Of a stretch of DNA of 64,000 nt, positions 54,358 to 63,825 are shown piece after piece. The notes under the pieces are model-generated. The model saw only the letters and a list, made by a program, of their open reading frames with translations. It made no database searches and had not been told where the DNA came from. The stretch lies in assembly GCA_047967505.1 (NCBI GenBank), contig CM106541.1; one strand, 5' to 3'. Position numbers and translations under genes: made by a program. The stretch comes from Dipteris shenzhenensis. Lineage: Eukaryota > Polypodiophyta > Polypodiopsida > Gleicheniales. Each line of letters opens with the position of its first letter. Within the stretch, counting starts at the first letter, position 1.

Positions 54358-54915
54358 TGACTTAATAGTCAAGTGATGGAAATTTAATTCCATAGAAATT
54401 TAAAGTAACTATGAAATTGAATTCCATAGACTTATGTGTTTTCTAAAGTAACTGTAATAGACAAGAAATGAAACTACAGTTCCACAAAGATTTTTTAGCT
54501 CTCTAATGTAAAGTTGTAATAGACAAGAGAGACAAAGATGACATCTTCTAGGCTGAGCTAATGGAAGGTGTTTTTTAACACCATATGGCTTTGAGTTATA
54601 TGATCTACAGTTTCTTGTACAAATGTGTCATGCTTTTTTTTAAATGTACTCTAGCTTTTTAAATGTACTCTAGTTTTTTTTCTAATTTGATTTTTTAAAA
54701 TCTTACTTTTTGTCTCTTTTAACAACATGAAGTCCTCTTTTTTTAATGTACTCTAGTTTTAATAACATGTCACGTCGTTTTTTCTAATTTGATTTTTTAA
54801 AATCTTACTTTTTGACTCAAAGTTTTGTTTTATAAGAGCCTCTTTTTTTTAAATGATTTATCCAAAATTATCTCACAAAACAAATTTGGACAGTGCACTA
54901 GTCCAAAATTAATGA
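54358..54915. other. AT-rich region before the element terminus
   Basis: T-rich runs repeat the phrases CTAATTTGATTTTTTAAAAT (54678, 54783) and AAATGTACTCTAG (three times). No gene. Probably internal subterminal DNA of the element. Confidence 0.5.
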
Positions 54916-54924
54916 AATAGGTGT

Positions 54925-55087
54925 TCTATATAGCGACATTTTACTAAAGTCACTATATCGCGACGTTTTACTAAAGTCACTATATAGCGACCCTTAACGA
55001 ACCCCACTTCCAATACCGATGATTAGTGCCCCGCACACGCTAAACATCAGTACTTCAGCGTTGCAATAGGATCTGTGTGTAGTAGTG
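54925..55087 (+). mobile_element. Right terminus of a CACTA-type transposon
   Basis: Ends with GTGTAGTAGTG at 55077-55087, the inverse of CACTACTACAC. Inward of the tip are three TATATAGCGAC-like subterminal repeats at 54931-54993. Read inward, about 120 bp match the left terminus at 63826, beginning with a 23-bp tip that differs at two positions. ATA (55088-55090) would be the 3-bp target duplication. It closes the region containing the protease-module gene and the small gene; the matching left end of this copy was not found. Confidence 0.8.
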
Positions 55088-55477
55088 ATAGTTTCTTGGA
55101 ATCTAGGAGGTATCTTTTTGTAAGATCCCCACCTCTAAGAGGTGTTTTTTAATTGTAAGAACAATGATAGTGAAAACACACATCTAGGAGGTGTGTTTTG
55201 TAAGAACTGATAGTGAAAACTCCATGTTTGTTAATGAGATTTATAATAAAGTATCTCTCTTTCCTATTTATGCATGACTCAAGATTTTTTATTTTTTTGC
55301 TTAAATACTACAACTTCCTATTTATGCATGTCTCGAGATCTTTTATTTTAATTGTGCTTAAGTATTGCAACTTTCTTTGTATGATACTTTTCTCCATAGG
55401 CTTGTGCATTAGTTATCTGGCTACCCCCCTTCGTATGCATTGCCATTGATTGGTCAGTAGGGGGGTCTTGTATCTTA
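55088..55477. other. Flank outside the CACTA terminus, no gene seen
   Basis: AT-rich sequence containing repeats of TAGGAGGTGT-type text (55100-55200) and two copies of CTATTTATGCATG (55263, 55318) with GATTTTTTATTTT. No coding similarity. Confidence 0.4.
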
Positions 55478-55740
55478 ATACTATAATAGTACTACTTAGT
55501 ATTGTAATGGTATTTTGATAGTACTGCATTATTGTAATAGTATTACTATCTAATAATGCCATAATAGTATTACAGTATTATATTGCTATTGTGGTAGTAC
55601 TGTAATATTGTAATAGTATTACTAGTTAGTACCCTAATATCACTACTTGGTACTATAACAATAGTATAAACATAGTAGTGAAATAGTACTATGTTTGTAG
55701 TGCTATAGAAGAACTATAGTACTACTATATTTAGTACTAA
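55478..55740 (+). repeat. TAGTACTATAATAGTATTAC low-complexity repeat
   Basis: About 260 bp almost entirely made of TAGTACTA, TAATAGTA and ATTGTAATAGTATTAC in varying order, mostly self-complementary. Confidence 0.85.
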
Positions 55741-55982
55741 ATAAGAACACAGTCTTTGTCAATATGGCCCTTGCCCCTAAAGGGGACCCCTCAAGGGCCA
55801 TATTGACAAGGGCTATGTTGGAGTCCTTTCAGTATACCGATTTAGGGACATTTGTATGACCCTAGTCAATATGGCCCTTGCCCCTTTAGTACCAAATAAG
55901 AACACAATCCTTGTCAATATGGCCCTTGAGGGGTCCCCTTTAGGGGCAAGGGCCATATTGACAAGGATTGGTTGGAGTCCTT
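55741..55982. repeat. Direct repeat pair with mutually inverted 54-bp hairpins
   Basis: Two units both begin AAATAAGAACACA and end GTTGGAGTCCTT. Each holds a 54-bp near-complete palindrome (55756-55809 and 55911-55964) starting TTGTCAATATGGCCCTTG and ending with its complement. The central 18 bases of one hairpin are the exact reverse complement of the other, so the two 54-mers are perfect reverse complements although their flanks are direct repeats. Confidence 0.9.
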
Positions 55983-56310
55983 ATAGTTCACTAATTTAAC
56001 AGTGTAAACTAAATCATAAAGAGATATTTTCATTGTATAGGTGAACAATACAAACTGTTACAAAAAGATGCTATTTCATAGCATAGCAATGCCAGGTAAG
56101 GCTATCAATTTTTGCATAACAGTTCATTTTTATACGTTCATGTGCTACCTTGTACAAGCCTTGTATGTAGAACTGCTAATCATTGTGGCCTTTAACCTTG
56201 CGCTTTACTTGCACCATTTGGAACTTGATGGCCATCACGGCATCGGCATGCACCATAGCAGGTGGAGCATCATGACATAGATAATAACTGCTTCTTCCTG
56301 TTGGAGTTTT
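55983..56310. other. Flank of the DDE-like gene, no gene seen
   Basis: Non-coding by eye; likely the 3' flank of the minus-strand transposon-like gene that ends at 56311. Confidence 0.35.
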
Positions 56311-57412
56311 TCATAGTAGATTCCATACATCATACATCACTTTGTCTCCAAAGTTGAACACATTACCACAACCATCCTTGACTTGCTCTAATAGGACTAT
56401 TTTGGGTTGCCTGCATAGCACCACGTAGTAGTCATTACCACTGACATTTTTAGAGGAGGCGAGCAATGCAAAATGGTCACCCATCTCAAGAAAATATGCC
56501 AACTTCTCTATACCCATCGAGTATACTATATCATCCTCTATGCATGCTGCTTTATCCATTATTGATAGCCTCTAGCCATGACAAGGTCCACAGACCTGCA
56601 TGATATAAATTGGTGCAACTGTCCCATTTTTCATCCACACATCCTTGTGACTAAAACCACAAATGCAATGTGTTGATAGAGTTCCTTTCACAGTTTGGCA
56701 ATCCCATGCATTAGTTCTGTCAACATCACCCACCTTTACTTCCAGAAATAGTCTTTGCTTCAAATCATCTCCCATCTTCCAAGTCAACCATTCCACAACT
56801 TCATGAGTATTTTGTAATTTTGTTCCATTTACATCCAATTGCTCAGTTGGTTAGTGCATGCTTTATCACTACGCTAGCACCATCATGTTCTCCCTTTCCA
56901 TGACCACAACTAAAAAAGCTCCACATCATCCGAAGGCTAGTCAAAGAGCAGTACCTTGCAACAAAATAGAATGGGCATGCTACCTTGAATTGAGATGCTG
57001 CCCCATCTAACCAAACCCAATGTCTTTTTATCTTCAACCATTTAGACAGTACCCATTGATAGTGAAACACAAAGCAATGTTGCACAAATAGTGTGTCATG
57101 GTGTTTGTCATCTAAAATGTAGAAGATGCTTTGCTTCTTTCTCTCTCCCATCTCCCAATAATAGCAAATGTGAACCAAGATGGTACATTGGTCATTATAC
57201 CATTGCATTGACTGGATTTCATTCTACACTTTAAATGTGTAGTTGTCTGCAAAGTCAACTACAGAAACCACCACATCCTCTGAAAATTTTTTGATGCGCT
57301 CTTTAAATTGAGTGTTATGCCGAGTAACTACAAAAGTTGTGGGCGATATAAACCTCAAAGTGCTACGAGAATTGTTGAATGATGGTGAATGGAGTTTTTT
57401 CCTTGTAGGCAA
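56311..57412 (-). pseudogene. DDE-like transposon gene (family member 2)
   Basis: Minus-strand frame from 57412: HSPSFNNSRSTLRFISPTTF, a TAG at about 57224 (CAG in the ancestral reading), then a core with TLFVQHCFVFHYQWVLSKWL, HWVWLDGAASQFKVACPFYF and SFFSCGHGKGEHDGA. The D-G...QFK and GHGKG-DG motifs mark an unnamed transposon-associated family; the acidic residues are plausible DDE/D positions, which is inference. A frameshift near 56840 leads to the C-terminal part (WDCQTVKGTLSTHCICGFSH, GDHFALLASS, NDYYVVLCR) shared with the gene at 25886. The N-terminal domain seen there is missing here. Inactive. Confidence 0.6.
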
Positions 57413-57686
57413 GTTTTATTCTCTTCTTTTCATTCTCATGACATGCTCATAAGTCTTGCACTTTATCAATGCACCATTTGCATAATTCAACTCATGTGGA
57501 AAAAATAAAGGTTCAGGACATTTTGAGCATTTGCAATGCAAGCAGTCAAGATTGAGTGTTCTACCTAGTAACTACAAAAGTTGTGGGTGATATAAACCTG
57601 AAAGTGTTGCGAGAATTGTTGGATGATGGTGAATGGAGTTGTTTCCTTATAGGCAAGTTTTATTCTTTTCTTTTCATTCTCGCACA
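57311..57686. repeat. Duplicated ~130-bp segment at the DDE-like gene's 5' end
   Basis: Sequence from GAGTAACTACAAAAGTTGTG through GATATAAACCT to CAAGTTTTATTCTC occurs at 57311-57441 and again, about 90% alike by eye, at 57553-57686. The first copy is inside the coding frame, so the duplication repeats the coding start plus upstream DNA. Confidence 0.85.
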
Positions 57687-57740
57687 ACAACACAAAGCAC
57701 CCATAGACACGCACACAGACATGTTTCCTTAACTAAAAAA

Positions 57741-57915
57741 AACTTACGGGCGTGTCTATTTGTGCGTCTACAGACCCACATCTAAAGGCACATCTATATA
57801 ACATATAGACATGCCTATAGACGTGCCTATAGACGCGCTTTTAGACAATTTGTAGAAATTTAGAAAAATAGAAAGGCGCATACATAGATGTGCTTATAGA
57901 CGCTCTATAGAATAT
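57741..57915. repeat. TATAGACGTGCCTATAGACGC short repeats, cluster 1
   Basis: About ten copies in both orientations of a 10-13-bp unit, TAGACGCGTCTA-like (CTATAGACGTGCC, TATAGACGCGC, GTGCGTCTACAGACC). Clusters of the same unit occur at 60585-60690 and 61045-61155. Such mixed-orientation short repeats are typical subterminal regions of CACTA or Mutator-type transposons. Confidence 0.75.
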
Positions 57916-58340
57916 TTTTTTTAATAAAAGAAGAATTTTGTGTGGTTGAACAAAATGATGTGTATGTTGTGTATGCTATGTGGTTACAAGAATCCCATTT
58001 CCACATTGTGCAATTCAATTCTTACAGCCACCGCATTTTAATTAGCATGATTCCAAGACATCTATAGCCAACGATTACAATTCTGAATAAAATATTACAA
58101 CTCCAAAACGTTTAGTTCACAAGGAATTTATTGATAGAACGTTGCATAAGTAAATTGAAAGCCAAAAAAATAAAAGGAGTGTATATTAATTCATAGCCCA
58201 AAAAGTGCTTGTATGTACATATACCACAAAGCCAAGCCACGTCCTATGGCTTCAAGTACAAAAAATAAGAGGATTGTATATACAAGAGAGGCACAAAGCC
58301 AAGCCAATGGCTTCAAGTACAAAAAAGAGTAGCTAGCACT
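57916..58340. other. AT-rich region with duplicated AAAGCCAAGCCA segment
   Basis: Contains two copies of CACAAAGCCAAGCCA plus ATGGCTTCAAGTACAAAAAA (58224-58270 and 58289-58330). No gene recognised. Confidence 0.5.
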
Positions 58341-58549
58341 ACTTGTATGACTAATCTAAGTTCTCCGCATCCTCGCTCCCTTCTTCCCCATCTTTCTCCT
58401 CCTGATCAGCCCTTGGACCTTGTAAACGAGGGACAACATGTATCAATGTATGAAAAATCAAATCTTTATTTACAATATTGACATTATTTAATTACTTTTA
58501 AATACCTAGGGGGGCGCTCCAATAACCTAGATATACTACTCCTCAGTAA

Positions 58550-59736
58550 TCAACCCGTCATCATACAACTACCTCCATGTATCTCCTCTACGATGGTAGC
58601 AGTGGTAGGCTGTCTCGACGGGAGTAGGGTACCTACCCACAATATCAAGCTGCAAGATGACAAAATTTGTGGAGGAGTTAGTACAAAGAAACAACCTCCT
58701 AATAGACCACATAAACACAATATAATTTGAGAACGATACTTACAAATTGGGCCTCCCATGATTCAACACCTCCTGCTCCAAAATGCACGTTTCCATATTA
58801 TTGCTCCATTTGGATCCTTCGTGCCTCCACGTGCTATAGACTAGGGTCCTCCTTTGCTGACTTCATTGCTTTCTTCCACTCACGCTTGTGAGCGATGTGG
58901 GGTTGGCCTTTGGTGGTTGACCTCCCTCTCTCTGAGCAATCTGCCTCTTAAGCGAAGATCTTTTATTGGTAAGTATCATAATAATCTTTGACTTTGCCCA
59001 TTTTTCTGTGAACTGAACATTGGGGGGATTGGGATACCTAGAGCAAACAGTAGCGATGGTCTCATCAGCCAACTTTTTTGGCTACTCTTTGTAGTGAATA
59101 AAGCAATCTTTGTAGTCGTTAGCAATTACAGAGTGCATGAAGGGCATGATGTCCTTCCCCCATGCATCCATCAAGAAGCCTCCTATCTGAGTGATGTCAT
59201 AGAAGATCGTACCATCACCTTGTGGCACATCTGTATCGTCTGAATCATCCTCGCCCCCACCATTACCCCCCCCAAAGCATTGTGCCATGCATCCCCCACC
59301 GCTCTCCCTGCTACTATGCCTGCTACCCTAACATGTCGAGCTAGTACGCTAGCCACTCGTATCTAGAGAAGTGACTCTCGATTGCATGAGAGTACGGTGA
59401 TGGCTCTACGAGGCAGAAGGTCCTCCTGACCACAGGGGGGGAGAAGGGGCGACAAACCACCGCAGGGGAGAAGGGAGTGCTGATGATTGGGGAGAAGGGG
59501 CGTGGCTCTGTAGTCAGCTGGGCTGTTTCGATCCCACTGGGGTAATCTCAGCTAGTATGGGATTGGGGTGGTTTGGAGTATGTACTGCCGACTCCTGGGG
59601 GGGTGTTTAGAGTACCCATCATGTATGTATATAACTCCCCAGGAGTGGGAGGGTGCCCCAAAATGTTATATAATTCCCAAAAGATGGCATCCCAAAGATC
59701 AGGTGATGCTGAAGAGCTTCCTGGCCACATGATCAA
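58550..59736 (-). pseudogene. Possible En/Spm-like (Ptta-type) gene remnant
   Basis: Minus-strand pieces, in order: SPDLWDAIFWELYNILGHPP with TPGELYTYMMGTLN (about 59710-59600), an acidic segment GGGEDDSDDTDVPQGDGTIF (about 59270-59200), and FTEKWAKSKIIMILTNKRSS with LKRQIAQREGGQPPK (about 59010-58900). The pattern of a basic N-K-R-S-L-K stretch followed by GG-PP loosely recalls plant Ptta/En/Spm-type transposases. Three stops and probable introns separate the pieces. The family assignment is tentative. Confidence 0.35.
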
Positions 59737-59914
59737 CTAAAGAAAAGAAAAGAAAAGAAGAAGATTACCATCGAGCATGCCCTCTTTTCATCATGCAAAA
59801 GAAAAAATAGAGTGACAACCTGACATTGAGTAAGCATTTATAGACTCCTGCATTCTTTGAATTATAGTGACAAAAGTTTGTATCTACTTGCTCAATGTTA
59901 GGCTATTGAAGCTT
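59737..59914. other. Spacer with (AAAAG)n run
   Basis: AAAGAAAAGAAAAGAAAAGA occurs near 59741-59761. No gene; likely the 5' flank of the minus-strand remnant. Confidence 0.4.
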
Positions 59915-60370
59915 CACGTGGGGAAAAAGAAAGAAGGAAAGAGAGGAGAAAAGAGAGGTAAAAAGAGAGGATAAAAGAGAGAAGGAAAAAGAGAGAAAAA
60001 GTGAGGAGATAAGAGAGAAAAAGACAGGATATGAGAGAGAACAAGAGAGGAGATAAGAGAGAAAATAGAGGAAAAAGGAGAAGGAAAGAGATGAGAAAAG
60101 AGAGGAAAAGAGATGAGAGAAAAGAGAGAAAAAGAGAGGAGATAAGAGAGGAAAAGAGACAAAAAGAGAGGATAAAAGAGAGAAAAAGTGAGGAGAAAAG
60201 AGAGGAAAAGAGATGATAAAAATGAGAGAAAAAGAGAGGAGAAAAAATAGAGAAAAAGAGAGGAGACGAGAGAAAAAGAGAGGAAAAAAGAGAAAGAGAG
60301 GAGAAAATAGAGGAAAAGAGAGTGGGAAAGAGAGGAACAAAGAGGGAAAAAAAGAGAGAAAAAGAATGCT
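59915..60370 (+). repeat. GA/GAAAA-rich purine tract
   Basis: About 450 bp of GAGAGGAAAAGAGAGAAAAA units, pure purine on the plus strand apart from occasional T. Overlapping Phe/Leu/Ser-rich minus-strand frames and Lys/Arg/Glu-rich plus-strand frames are artefacts. Confidence 0.92.
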
Positions 60371-60584
60371 CCATCATGCATGCCCTCTTTCTTTATCCCT
60401 CCCTCATGCTTTAGTTCAATTTTCCTCTTTCTTGAACCCGCCCTCATGCAATCACTTATTTCCATCATTCATGCAATCCCTTATGGCCTCAGAAAGAGAA
60501 GGAAGGGAAAGGGGAAGAGGAAGGGGAAGGGGAAAGAGGAAGGGGAAAGGGAAGAACACACAAGAAAACATAAGAAAACTGTCA
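60371..60584. repeat. Spacer with TCATGCA phrases and GGAAGGGGAA tract
   Basis: TCATGCATGCCCTC, CCTCATGCTTTAG and CCTCATGCAATC lie at 60372-60460, then GGGAAAGGGGAAGAGGAAGG-type purine DNA at 60490-60560. No gene. Confidence 0.5.
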
Positions 60585-61155
60585 TACCACATCTATAGAT
60601 GCGTCTAACAATGTGTCTATAGGCACGACTACCTAATTTTCCAAAAATTTGATGCGTTGTTAGATGCGTCTATAGACGCGCACCAACAGATGCCTTTTTA
60701 AAAGAAACTGAAAAGGACATGCACCCGACCCCAAAAAGAACAACACTAGTACCAAAAACATCCCTTCCCTGCATACAACAAAGGATGAATCCAAGGAGAG
60801 CGACTTCCAAAGAAGACCAACTGCCAAGAGACTTACCTTGGATAGAGGTATGGAAGCTTCTTGTCCCTCTTCTCTTCCTTGTTCACTCTCTTCTCTTGTA
60901 TGCTTGGGGATGACTGTATATGCCTAGAGATGAGTGTGGGTGCTTGAAGATGAGTGTGGATGCCTTGGGTTGTGTCTATTAATAGGAAAGCAAGCCGCAC
61001 GATGCTAAAAGTATGTGAAGGAAAGCAAGCGTGCTAAAAGTAGGTTCGAAAATCAGCTCGTAGTCTAAAAGCACATCTAAAAGTGTGTCATACTATGTTT
61101 AGATGTGCCTATAAACATGTTCCACAATACAGACGTAGTGTTAGACGTGCTTTTA
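60585..61155. repeat. TAGACGCGTCTATA short repeats, clusters 2 and 3
   Basis: Cluster 2 (60585-60690) has CATCTATAGATGCGTCTAAC and TAGATGCGTCTATAGACGCG. Cluster 3 (61045-61155) has AAAAGCACATCTAAAAGTGT and GTTAGACGTGCTTTTAGATG. They immediately precede the TNP2-like exons and may be its subterminal region; cluster 1 lies at 57741. Confidence 0.7.
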
Positions 61156-61221
61156 GATGCTACATAGAGTTTTGACATTTAGAACTCATGCAAGAACAAA
61201 TTTTTGGGGTTGTTTATTTGT

Positions 61222-62054
61222 AGGATGTCTTCATTTTCAACAAGTAGCTCCACTGAGGATGAATCCCTCCGTATCCACCATCGCAAAATGTGGTTGGAGC
61301 AAAACATCAAATGTATGTGTGATCGATGTTGAGGAAACATGTATCGTGCATGCAAAATTACACTCAATCACGTCTCAAATGGAGAATGGGATGCGACCGT
61401 AAACATGGTAAGTGTTAAAGAGTTAAGGTTGATTGAGATACCTATGGGTGTTCATGTGTTTGATATATGTTTTTTTTAAATGTGATATAGGATGCAGTGC
61501 CACACCCGCATATGTTGCCCTAAGCTCGTCATGAGGAGGTGAAGCATCGGTGATATGAAGTGGGATCTTCAGGAGGGACCATTACAGATGCATGGAGTGA
61601 TGGTGATAGTAGCCCTCCCCCATTACCTCATGAGGCTGTAGAGGAAGAGGTGTTTGATGATATGGTGCAAGATTTACTCGGGGGGATCACTCATCATATG
61701 TAACCCTATCACGTGAGTTCAACAGAAGGATATTTTTAATTCCTAAATTTCTCAAAAATTAATATACATAAGGGAGCATTTAAAATGAAATGTAAAAAAA
61801 TTTACAGATTTGTATAGAAAAAGGGTACATTTTATTAAGGAAAAATTTACAGATAAGGGATTTTACAAATAGGCCTCGAATGCACGTGATATAGAGGGTT
61901 CATACATAGTGACCCCCCCGAGAAGATTTATATGTCCATCAGTCCTCAAGTAGGGATGATAGCATGCAGCAGGATGATCTTTTTACTATAGCATTGACTC
62001 CACTGTTTGAGGCTCGTTTGAGGGGTGCACATTCTCTGTTCTATGTGCCTCCCT
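61222..62054 (+). pseudogene. TNP2-like CACTA transposase, first exons (cut by Copia-D)
   Basis: Exon 1 follows an acceptor-like TTATTTGTAG: MSSFSTSSSTEDESLRIHHR, WLEQNIKCMCDRC, a TGA in place of Arg, then GNMYRACKITLNHVSNGEWD, ending at a donor (CATG|GTAAGTG, about 61407). Exon 2 starts near 61491 after GTGATATAG and has an acidic EAVEEEVFDDMVQDLLGG. A third segment (about 61943-62054) reads SMQQDDLFTIALTPLFEARL and RGAHSLFYVPP, similar in pattern to the region before the TNP2 core (C-X-C-X2-C...; TPLF/PLYPG). Copia-D interrupts the third segment. Family call is moderate. Confidence 0.45.
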
Positions 62055-62406
62055 TGTTGAGATATCGAGCTCCACTCGCGATATGCCAGGGTGACCGTTG
62101 TGCATTTATGTCACCGACTTGTTAGCTGTAGATGCGGTTGGTACACCGCCCACGAATAATAGCTGGATGACAGCTATCCTTATCTACTCTAGTTCGTGGC
62201 TCAGTTAGTATGCCACCTTAGTTAGTTGAGTTTGGTTTGAGACCCACATATAGGGTTCTTCTATTTCTTTGTACTAGAGTTCTTTTGGCTTTCACAACTA
62301 AGAAGAGGAAAACTATTTTCAGCCTCCACCTTTGTGTGTATTTCCCCATTGTGTATGTGAGAAAGCCGCAAGTGAGACTCCTTCCCTCTCTCCCACTATC
62401 TTCACA
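62055..62406 (+). repeat. Copia-D 5' LTR
   Basis: Same length as both LTRs of Copia-A and agrees with them at most positions; it retains the CACA end that defines the family boundary. Confidence 0.95.
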
Positions 62407-62418
62407 TGGTATCAGAGC
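62407..62418 (+). other. Primer-binding site, Copia-D
   Basis: TGGTATCAGAGC follows the LTR directly; it is an exact copia initiator-Met tRNA site, unlike the one-base variant in Copia-A. Confidence 0.95.
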
Positions 62419-62866
62419 CTGGTTCGTGGTAAGGAGCTCAAGAAAGCAAACCAAGTTCACGGTGTCCTGGTAAGAGGACCAGTGTTGCTTTCCTTTTTTG
62501 AGTTTGGGAGCAAATCTCTACAGGTAGCATAGCCGGAAGTGCAAGAGTGCATTGTCTCGGATTGAGATGCCCTTTTGATTCGAGGCCATTTTGGGGCCCG
62601 TTTTGAAGGGGGAAGTTCTTCGCAGGCACTAAAAAAAAGGCCCTATTTTTGCTGTGCGACCACTGCTCTGCTGGTCGGTGAAAAGTTGTCGTAGAAATTG
62701 CATCATATGCCTGTGTGCAGAGATATTGGGAGTTGCAGAATCATGCTTGTTGCCTGTTGATGCAAAATCGTCACTAGGAAGTGACTGTGTGGTCAAATAC
62801 CACTTTCGTCAGTTTTGCAGATCTGCCCGTGTGAGGCAAAAGCTGTGTTTTTTGCAGTGTTCTGTA

Positions 62867-63825
62867 ATGACGTCTGATTCTCTTTCACAGATTGTCACTG
62901 AAAAGCTTGATAAGAATAACTTCCAGGCATGGAAGTTTAGAATGACGAATTTCCTTATGGGAAAAGGCTATTGGGAGTTCATTACAGGAAATGAAGAAGA
63001 ACCAGTTCTTCCTAATGTTCCCAATCAACAGGAAATGTAGGCATTTAAAGGATGGCATGAGAGAGCCAGAAAAGTTATGTACTGGCTGTCTATTAGTATT
63101 TCGGATTCTATGATTGTGCATATTCAGGATGCAAGTATGCCAAAGGAGGCATGGGATACTTTGGCAAAAATATACAGCACAAATACGCAAGCCAGGAAAA
63201 TGTAGCTCAAGCAGGAGTTGCACAATGTGTAGAGAGAAAATATGAGCATCAATGACTACCACATGAAGGTGAAGAAAATTGCAGATGCACTTGCTTCCAT
63301 TGGGTTGCCAGTGGAAGATGATGATCTAGTTTCTGTGACCTTGAATGGTCTAGGAAAGGATTATGCATAGTTTCGGACATCCATTGCCGTCCGCGAAAAA
63401 TTTCCTGATTTTGAAGAGTTGTTTGCTCTTCTTATTTTTGAAGAGCAGAGAAATGGGGGTGCATCTTCTTCAGGAGGAACTTCAAAAGAAACTATCTTCT
63501 ACTCAAATGCTAGAAGAGGTAGAGGCAGAAGTAGAGGAGGCCGATTTGAAGGCCGTGGTAGAAATCAGAATATGCAGCAAACTCAAGAAAACCAGTCCTA
63601 TGGAAGAGGACGTGGTAACTCTAGAGGCAGGGGGAGCCAAAGAGGCCATGGTGGATGGCAGAGAGGCCAAAATGCAAACAACAATGTTGAATGCTACTAC
63701 TGTGGTAAAATGGGTCATATGGCTAAGGACTGCTACAAAAAGCAGAATGACATTATGAATGGAAAATTACAACAAGGCAATTATGCATCTTCTAGTAGAT
63801 AGGGTGATGACAAAAATGAGCATCT
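62867..63825 (+). pseudogene. Copia-D gag with CAG-to-TAG stops
   Basis: ATG at 62867 (MTSDSLSQIVTEKLDKNNFQ) opens a gag colinear with that of Copia-A, with the UBN2 core, RG-rich tail and knuckle CYYCGKMGHMAKDC. Stops at 63038, about 63204, about 63228, about 63367 and about 63800 are each TAG where Copia-A has CAG. At the position of Copia-A's own gag stop this copy has CAA, so the two copies decayed independently. A TIR of another transposon ends it at 63825. Confidence 0.92.

Noticed and set aside
55756-55964. Rho-independent terminators
   Set aside because: The hairpins are long palindromes in plant DNA without an adjacent gene end or U tract.
56868-56878. CACTACGCTAG as a CACTA transposon tip
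   Set aside because: It falls inside the coding frame of the DDE-like gene and has no subterminal repeats or inverse partner.
59898-60468. Three overlapping Phe/Leu/Ser-rich minus-strand frames resembling membrane proteins
   Set aside because: Translation of a GA/GAAAA tract; hydrophobicity is a by-product of CT-rich codons.
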